A stretch of DNA of 64,000 nt. Source: Chrysaora quinquecirrha. Lineage: Eukaryota; Cnidaria; Scyphozoa; Semaeostomeae; Pelagiidae. The stretch spans positions 248,001 to 312,000 of the forward strand of contig JACTAT010000164.1 in the NCBI GenBank assembly GCA_014526335.1, written 5' to 3'. Position numbers and translations under genes: made by a program. The notes beneath the pieces are model-generated. The model had not been told where the DNA came from. It made no database searches and saw nothing but the letters and a program-made list of their open reading frames with translations. Shown piece by piece: positions 56,279 to 64,000 of the stretch. Position 1 is the stretch's first letter. Every line of letters starts with the position of its first letter.

Positions 56279-56290
56279 CGGCCGCCGCGC

Positions 56291-56466
56291 GTTAATAACT
56301 AACTAACTAACTAACTAACTAGCTAACTAGCTAGCTATCTAACTAACTAACTAACTAACTCAATAAAAAACCAACCAACAAAATAACTAACTAACTAATT
56401 AATTAACTAACTAACGAACTAACTAACTAACCAATTAACTAACTAACTAACTAACTAACTAACTAC

Positions 56467-56498
<32 letters not shown>

Positions 56499-56762
56499 GC
56501 AAGTAAATTACTGACTAACTAACTAATTAACAAACTAACTAACTAACCAACTAACTAACTAACTAAGTAAGAAAATAACTGACTAACTAACTAACTAACT
56601 AACTAACTACCTAACTAACTAATTAACTAACTAACAAACTAACTAACAAACTAACTGATTAATTTACTAACTAACTAACTAACTGACTAACTAACCAACT
56701 AGGTAACTAACTAAGTAAATAACTGACTAAATAACTAACTAGCTACCTACCTAACTAACTAA
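56291..56762. repeat. CTAA tetranucleotide array, right
   Basis: About 115 CTAA units in the same orientation as the array at 49150-49713, with similar variants such as AAGTAAATAACTGACTAA. Both arrays share the motif AACTAACTAAGCAAGTAAAT. Confidence 0.95.
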
Positions 56763-57458
56763 TTCCTTTTTTTGTGCTCAAAGCTTAGTCCAAAGAAGAA
56801 AGAAGAATGGTACCTTCACTCAACTGTTGGGAGTTTTCGGTGTCGCATCTCGTCTGCTGCGTGAATGGTCCTGCAGGAACACCACCATAAAATGAACATT
56901 CCCAATACGTTTCCTGCAGCTTTCATCTATCTTAGCAAAGTGGTTTCTTCTATGTTCTTATAAGTTCTGAAGCAAGTCCATCGCAAACACGTTCTGTAGT
57001 TGACATCAGCCCTCGAACCCTCCAACATCAGCCAATATTCATAGGATTTAACATCATTTGTAACATTGCGTGATTCCGTGACAGGTTGAGTGACGTTGAA
57101 ATCAACCATCTTTTGTGACCAATCTTTTCTAACCTGCCCTTTAAGTTTATTCGTGGTATCACGCGATAATGAAGAATACAATAGCCATCTGCCACGCGAT
57201 GCACACTATTCTTTATTTAATTAACTAATAACAATATTTGTTGACACATTGAAAATTGGGGGAAACGACACGAAAAACCATGCGAAACGTGGGTCTTAAA
57301 AGCAAAGAACATTCAACACATATGTACATATGTATGTCAAACTCCATGATTACTCCAAGGTGCCTTATTGCTGAGGGGTTAGAATATCTGGGGGTGAAAA
57401 TTTAATGGAGATCGAGATATTGAAAAATCTGTAATCTCAGGAATTTGTACCCTGCACT
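56763..57458. other. Unique stretch before the gap, possible minus exon
   Basis: The only candidate is a minus frame at 57181-56927 with balanced composition (VRKDWSQKMVDFNVTQPVTE). I found no acceptor or homologue that would confirm it. Confidence 0.3.
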
Positions 57459-57958
57459 NNNNNNNNNNNNNNNNNNNNNNNNNNNNNNNNNNNNNNNNNN
57501 NNNNNNNNNNNNNNNNNNNNNNNNNNNNNNNNNNNNNNNNNNNNNNNNNNNNNNNNNNNNNNNNNNNNNNNNNNNNNNNNNNNNNNNNNNNNNNNNNNNN
57601 NNNNNNNNNNNNNNNNNNNNNNNNNNNNNNNNNNNNNNNNNNNNNNNNNNNNNNNNNNNNNNNNNNNNNNNNNNNNNNNNNNNNNNNNNNNNNNNNNNNN
57701 NNNNNNNNNNNNNNNNNNNNNNNNNNNNNNNNNNNNNNNNNNNNNNNNNNNNNNNNNNNNNNNNNNNNNNNNNNNNNNNNNNNNNNNNNNNNNNNNNNNN
57801 NNNNNNNNNNNNNNNNNNNNNNNNNNNNNNNNNNNNNNNNNNNNNNNNNNNNNNNNNNNNNNNNNNNNNNNNNNNNNNNNNNNNNNNNNNNNNNNNNNNN
57901 NNNNNNNNNNNNNNNNNNNNNNNNNNNNNNNNNNNNNNNNNNNNNNNNNNNNNNNNNN
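57459..57958. other. Assembly gap of exactly 500 N
   Basis: The round length marks a scaffolding gap of unknown true size. The joined sequence to the right belongs to another contig, so its orientation and distance are not proven by this sequence. Confidence 0.98.
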
Positions 57959-58254
57959 AAGTTTCTGAGCTACATCTATTTTATACAAGGACAGCATATC
58001 ACTTAGCTGCTGCCATTCCCGCTAGGCGAACTTATACATTTGCAGCCTGTCTCTTTATCCAGTTCAGCAGAAAATTTGGCAAAGTTCGAGACAAAGAGCA
58101 GGTTCTCCTCCATGGGAAATCAAAAATGGTTCGAGACAGCGAATGTTCGAGAAAAGCGGATGATTTTTCTATACAAACCCTTATACCAAAACGAGGGGAA
58201 ATGGAAAATCGTTCGAGATAGCGAATGTTCGAGATAGCGGGCAGTCGAGATAGC
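57959..58254. repeat. Contig edge with TTCGAGATAGCGAATG direct repeats
   Basis: ATGGTTCGAGACAGCGAATG and, about 85 bases on, TCGTTCGAGATAGCGAATG form a partial tandem repeat. This segment has no counterpart in the left arm, so the duplication ends at about 58255. Confidence 0.6.
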
Positions 58255-58334
58255 CCTTTTTTCTGAGTTAAAGGAGTTTGATATAACTCTACAGCAAATG
58301 ATTCTAAAAAATGACATTATTTGACGTGACCTAC

Positions 58335-60526
58335 CTGGGCATCAATACTGTAAGGTGAAGCACGCTTGCCTGATCTCACCCACTAGAGAAAAATTTCGAA
58401 TATATGAATTTGAACTGAATCACAATTGTATACATCAATATATAAATATAGACTTAATTTCGACGCAAAATAGAAATTCAATACGGAAAAATCATACTGT
58501 TATATAGGGCTTGAAACAAAATGCTGCATCAGTGAAGAAAATAGTTGTTGATGTAATGCTAACGCTAGATATTCCTCATATAGTTATTTTGCATATTTGC
58601 TCTTTTGCAATTGTCCTTGGATGGACAACAAAGGAAAAGGAACAATTCCCTCCTGGAAGTATTAACCACACTTAAACCCTTGGTCTAAATGGCGTTTAAT
58701 ATTCATCACTATAATAGTTGAGGCAAACCGACATTGATAGATATTTTTCAGTGATAGATGTGTTTCAATATTTTCATGAAGAGAGACCAGTGCAAAAACG
58801 TTCAGTATATTCTCTGGGCTAAACAGTTTCTCACCCGAAAAGTAGTTTGAGAAGCTAATGATTCTTAACTTGTACTTTTCATTCAGAAGATAGCATGATT
58901 AGAATTGAGCAAGAAAAAACGAAATTATTGTGAATCTTACTCTGTTTCTTTGTGGCACAATAGGCGGCCGAGCTGAGTGAACAGTGGACCTTGTTGTGCC
59001 TGGCCGTGATGCCCGTTCATTTTGTGATGTACTATAAGGGCGTTGTCGTTCAGTTTGTGTCGTACTGTACGGGCGCGCTGTTATTCTAGGCTTCGCTGAT
59101 TCGACTGGTCGCACATACACGTCAATTCTCTGGCGTTCTGTCCTTGCTGATTTGGTGTGTCTTTGAAACGTCACACGAGGCTTGGGATCTTGTGGTGGCT
59201 TCGCTGTTGCTGATCTTGGGCTGAGTGGCCTAAAATGTTAATCAAACCTTGTAGCAAACACATCGAAAAAATTCGCTTTCTTGTGATAAAATGCCATAGA
59301 AATTTTATATACATATGTCAAGGAGATAACTCTTTGAGGTAGTGTAGTATATATTTCCTTCTGGGTATAAAGTCCTTAAAGAAGGCCTTAGCTAAACGAC
59401 TATGTTTTTCAAACATTTTAAATTTGGTTTTCCAACAATGTTTGACCACTTGGCCAACGTCACAAAACATGACAAGCATGATTTCCTGAGCAATGTTTGT
59501 GAACATGTTCAATGACGCAAGCAAAAATTGTTGGACAAACAATGTTTCGCGAAAAGGCCAAACGCAAAACATTTTTCGTAACAAGCAAATTGCAAATATT
59601 CAAAAGTTAAAATGCATGGAAATATTTATAGAAGATGCGAGATGTGCTACAGAATGAAAGGTGCTTGTGTCTAATTAGTTTTAGTCACTGTTGTCTTGAT
59701 ACAATAAAATTCTTTAATAATTCTCACGCATATTCTGGAAAAGAAGCGCTTTCTCCTCTGAGTTTCTTCAGCTGCAAAAAGAAGAGAGAAAAATTACAAT
59801 ACTTGCAAACAGATTTCGAAGATACTTGGGTTTATGGATGCACTATACACAGTGAAAAAATCCCAAAATAGTTCAAACATTCAGAGATGGTCGCTCGGTG
59901 CTTTGTAGATTTTCTTTTGAAATATGGACTTGCGGATGACTATTTATAGTGTCGTATAAAAATCACAGAAAAAACGAAGTTGTTCTACAATAACTGAGAA
60001 AAGGAAGAAATTTGCTTATATTGGAGTTAGAACTGGCATATTTTGGGTACATTCTTAGAAGCAAGGACTAGAATGAAAAGTATCATAATAGAACTAAGGG
60101 TAGACGGAAACAGAGAAAAAGATCGTCAACAAGAATGCAATAATGGATATTATATAGTATATAGTATAAGGAGCTCGCTGGGATGGAGTGGCAATGATGT
60201 TGGGGACTTTGCAGAGATGCGAGAAGGCCTTTTCAATGTGGACATCAAGACCATCAACGTGCTGATCCGTGTGTTATCGTTGACGACGAAGAAAAAGCTT
60301 AAACTAAACATAATTTTCGTGGAAGAATATCATAATTCGACTTAAATGTATCTTTTTGAGATATGCAACTGTGCAGGGAGAATACTGGCAGAAAAATACA
60401 AAAATGGACTAAAATTCGACTTACTCTGTATTTGTGAATAAGATAGTCGTGCTCCCTCCATCTTCTGTCAAGCAATGCACTGCTTGGTTGAAACACTGGT
60501 GCAGATTTTTGTCTCAAGGAAGACAT
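58335..60526 (-). CDS. Second copy of annexin gene 5' end (exons 1-4), cut by gap side
   Basis: Four exons on the minus strand, 60526-60425, 59771-59728, 59229-58941 and 58382-58335, have the same lengths (102, 44, 289, 48 nt), phases and splice sites as the left copy. Translated sequence is the same wherever I compared it, including all 96 complete codons of exon 3. The ATG again has an in-frame TAG upstream. The copy stops short of the gap: similarity ends about 80 bases after exon 4, with no exon 5 seen. It may be a partial duplicate gene, or the other allele misjoined across the gap. It would encode only part of the disordered N-terminus. Confidence 0.75.
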
Positions 60527-60609
60527 AGTTTCATTCTACGGACCAATAACTTACATAATGTTACGAAAAATCGTTAGAGACCTCGAAATGCAGATATAAG
60601 CTATTGCTG

Positions 60610-60819
60610 CATTCAAACGGCTTGTGCAATAAAGGCTTATATGTATCGACAGAAACAGCTATTGCAAATAAGGCTTTGTCTGTAGAAGACTTTCCAATGT
60701 ATCAATTCATGTATCAACTATGCTGTTTGTATGAGTTCTTCTGTTGCTATCAGCCAGTCTTGAGAATAACAAAGCACATAGGCATACTAGAAACCATGAC
60801 GATTGGCTATCAACAACAG
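60610..60819 (+). other. Possible 5' non-coding exon, right copy
   Basis: Counterpart of 4887-5080. It ends CAACAACAG before GTGAGT, upstream of the CFAP97-like copy on the same strand. A conserved frame includes YEFFCCYQPVLRITKHIGIL, but the frame upstream differs between arms. Confidence 0.3.
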
Positions 60820-61657
60820 GTGAGTTTCAATTCATGCTTCTCAGTGCTTTGTTTACTCTTTTAACGGGCTAGCAGATTAAAGTAAAAAGATGAGAGTTTG
60901 GGTGGCTGAATACAGTTTAAATCTTATAAATAGGCCATGGTTAATTATTCAGACCTGTTGAGTCTAGTAGACAGACTGTTCGGAATCATTTGTCACTTAA
61001 ATGCGAGGGCTACCTGTAAACTGTATATCAACTCTGGGAAACTGTAATGGAAAAACCTGTGTATGTTGCTATACTGTTTAAGACTGCTTATGATATAAAC
61101 ATAACTGCTGGCGGTAGCCACCGGCAGGGAGATTAAGGCCCCAGTTATTCTACGCTGGAATGACTTTTTTCATGATTCGTCGCTATATCATGGCATACAT
61201 GGTACGACAACGCGCCAATGATGTCAACGCGCAAATGATGTCGCCGCGTTTTGATTTTCGTGCCGTCATAAGATTTTGATTGATTAAACCCGAGCGCAGT
61301 GCCATGACTTTCATGGCAATCATTGCAGTTACGCTGAGATGCAACGGCAGCTCCTTCGCAGATTTGTGTGCATTTATTTTGTGAAACCATGGGAGAACAA
61401 GCTTTCTTTGGAGCGTTATCGGATTGGTCGATACACTGTGCCGTCGTGTCTCATCTTGATCATTCTAGAGTGCAATGATTTTCAAGACGGTTGGTGGAGC
61501 GTTTTATACCTGATTAAGTCGTCATAGTGCAACTGAAAGCCCTATCCGGTACAAACTTCAAAACACGTCGGCCGCCATACTGTAGAACTAGGACCTAAGT
61601 AATACCTTAATCTACAGTAGTAGGTTACTTAATCTTCTTGGCCGCCGGCAAAGGTAC

Positions 61658-61834
61658 CTGAAGGTGAAGGTGAAATGGTGTTTTAGCGCCAGTTGCTAGG
61701 ATCTCAGTAGTAGGTTAACTAATCGAGACCTCGACCCTGGCTATGACGCTACCGTGGCTGGGCTCGAACCCTGACCACACTGAGCTTCTGACACCACGAG
61801 TAAGCTGGATTACACCATGATGCCACAGCACCTT
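61658..61834 (-). mobile_element. tRNA-derived SINE, right arm only
   Basis: Read on the minus strand it goes from GTGCTGTGGCATCATGGTGT through a perfect B box GGTTCGAGCCC to TTTCACCTTCACCTTCAG. The left arm has an empty site at about 3907-3912 (GAAGGACCGCAGGTACC). A related copy is at 15190-15365 in intron 12. Confidence 0.75.
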
Positions 61835-62754
61835 CAAGCTGCCGAAGGCACAATTGGTCCCCCAAGCTGCCGAAGGCACAATGTCCTTCCCAATATTCCA
61901 TATCTCTGAGTTGTTGGTAGTCATGGGTGTTCGTTGGACAAATAGAGTCATTTGACAGGATGTGGACAAAGGATCGCCGTAAGTTCGCTGCCGCGAACTG
62001 AGTAGCACAGTTCTACTTTCGTTTCGATACCGCTGGCAGCCGCAGACTGCTCGAGGCCTTTCGTTTTCATTCCAAATAATATTCAATGAGATATACCTAA
62101 AAAATAACACAAACCGATGGTGCATGCCAACTTTGATTGGATATTTTCAAAAAAGTAGACTTTGAGGATATATGATTGAGTTTTCGACGCGCGATTTTAT
62201 GTATACCTTTGGGTGCTTGCATAGCTGTACCCTAGCATAGTTGTGGATAACTTTATCTTACTACAGTATATCTTAATTGTTTCATGACTGCAGTAGCTAT
62301 GTACCATAAACGGTTACTCATTTATGACATGGAAAACTATCCGTATAGTTCGAGACACGAACGCTATAGGATCGAATGGCTCGAATCTAGTCGGAGCCGG
62401 GATTATCAACAACCAAACACCATCTTTTTGGTCATCTCTCGTCTTCGTTGCCCAGGCCACCCAGCGTTGACAGGTGTATCCCTCAAGTCTGTGAGAAACC
62501 GTATAAAGTGCTAGAGTACTGACTCTTCAATTCATCAAAATCAAATTCGTGAATGAAAATTCGAAAATCGACATGGGTGATAAAAGTGCCACCATGAATG
62601 TTTCATTGACGACATGGATCACCAGTGGAAAGGTACCGCGGTTGCCATGACAAAAACAAGCTGTATCTGCAAAATGGTCAAAGTTAGGGTCCCAATGTAA
62701 TGGCAGCCTAAAGTTAAAGACGTATAATTGTTCAGACATCAAAAGAGGTTGATT

Positions 62755-63684
62755 ATGGCGTTGAACGTGTCACCGAGAATTCGGAAAAACCGGAGAGAAA
62801 ACAGGCAATGGCTGGAAATTTATAACAGGCACAAAAAACGGGTGAGTTGGTGAAAGCATTTCCAGTTAGGCCCTGCGTTCTTCTTCTTGTTAATAGCGCC
62901 ATTACAAATTTCAAAGGGGAGGTCTCTCTCAAAAAGGCCGAAGGGGTAAGAAGTTTTGATTGATTCTTAATCAAAAATTCAATCAGATAATGTTTTAACT
63001 CCTTCTTATAAGGGAGACTCTTGCAATTAATGAAATTTCAAGGCATTGGCTAGAAAATCAAAATTAAAAAGCTAGCAAATAGTTAACTATAGGTAACTAT
63101 CTATATACTCAAGGGTCCCCAGGGAGTACTCTGAGGTACCCCACCCCCGGACCTTATTAGGACCCCCCATTTATTAGATTTGCGAAAAATTTCCCACCCC
63201 CCATTTATTTGGACCCCCCCTATTTATTTGGCACCTTAGAGTATTTGACTTAGTTTCGGATAGGAATGTGTCACCCAAGAAACACAATGCCTACCCATAT
63301 TTTATCAAATTCCTGAAAATGTGTGCACAAATTATGCCAAAATATCAACTCATAATACCATTCCAAAATGTACTTACTGTATGTATCTCAGTTCAAATCA
63401 AGCTTTACCAAGAAGAGTGAAAGCAGAAAGAAAATAAGAATTATTCATACCAATTTTAGAAAATAAAGACCCATGCTCATACAAAAATCTTGACAAACAA
63501 TACCCTTTTGGGTGGCACATAAGTACCCCCCCCCCCATCACCAGGTCAAAGGGGGATAGCTTTGTTACTTGAAACTTGATCATTATCGTTCTAGATTCAC
63601 GAGATGAAACCAACAATAACACCAGAAAATCACAATGAGAAGTATGATTATTTACATCTGCAACTGCGGCTAAAGAAGCTCCAG
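62755..63684 (+). CDS. Second copy of the CFAP97-like gene, exons 1-2
   Basis: Exons 62755-62841 and 63595-63684 have the same lengths (87 and 90 nt) and phase 0 junctions as the left copy. The product begins MALNVSPRIRKNRRENRQW and differs from the left copy by a few conservative changes (K to R twice in exon 1; AS to TP and S to N in exon 2). An in-frame TAA lies upstream of the ATG. The rest lies beyond the window. It is divergent from the annexin copy, as in the left arm. Confidence 0.65.
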
Positions 63685-64000
63685 GTAAGAAATAGTTTTT
63701 TTATGCCTTAATGCTTTGTATTTTAGAAATCTTCCCTGAACAGTTATGGTGCATTCAGATTTAATCTGTTACTCTAAAGTACCAAATAATCAGGTGAATG
63801 TTTGGCTGAAATAAAAGGGGGTTCGGAAAAAAACATTTTGATATTATAAGATTCACCTGCTCTAATGATATCATGCAGGAGCAAAAAAGAGCTGACATTA
63901 AAATATAGCAAATTGCTTTTTGAATATAGATTACAGTATGCTGAACTGCAGCACAGCAAAATCCAAATTTAAGGATATATGCATTTATCTATTTCAGCAA

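Larger units (their letters stand above)
58255..64000. repeat. Right arm of the large inverted duplication
   Basis: Reverse-complement match of 1270-7455, running to the window end. Introns differ by roughly a tenth of positions plus small insertions, by eye. Insertions private to this arm include the SINE at 61658-61834. Confidence 0.9.

Overview
The window is animal nuclear DNA: AT-rich, with spliced genes that have GT/AG introns, AATAAA polyadenylation signals, tRNA-derived SINE fragments, and many short inverted-repeat transposons and minisatellites. The taxon cannot be fixed from sequence alone. The gene content (a divergent annexin, a CFAP97-like ciliary gene and an arminin-like peptide precursor) and the repeat style fit a marine invertebrate, possibly a cnidarian; that is inference. 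No bacterial features are present.

Layout. (1) 1-890 is purine-rich simple sequence. (2) 915-2701 (minus) holds the first three coding exons of a CFAP97-domain-like gene that runs off the left edge. (3) 5177-37667 (plus) is one large gene. I could join 33 exons without a phase break into a 1292-residue protein with a long disordered N-terminus and two complete annexin cores (eight annexin repeats). Most of its bulk is introns full of MITEs, SINE pieces and minisatellites. (4) 40917-42649 (minus) is a compact three-exon gene for a 129-residue secreted precursor: signal peptide, very acidic pro-region, and an Arg/Trp C-terminus with seven SWRRR units. It resembles the arminin design of antimicrobial peptide precursors. 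A broken paralogue lies at 38.7-39.3 kb. (5) 46.5-57.4 kb is almost pure repeat: a 2.6-kb palindrome, CTAA arrays, a 102-bp satellite built of four hairpins per unit, a GCGTATGTAA satellite and flanking direct repeats. (6) Exactly 500 N at 57459-57958 mark an arbitrary scaffold gap. (7) 58255-64000 is an inverted, diverged copy of 1270-7455. It carries intact copies of the first four annexin-gene exons (minus) and of the first two CFAP97-like exons (plus).

The annexin gene and the CFAP97-like gene are divergently arranged in both arms, so they may share a promoter region. The peptide gene is an independent unit with its own TATA box and poly(A) signal. The most novel items are the Arg/Trp-repeat peptide precursor and its relic paralogue, the double-core annexin whose two halves share the same exon-length series, and the hairpin-structured satellite. 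The right-hand duplication must be treated with care because it is joined only across the N gap.
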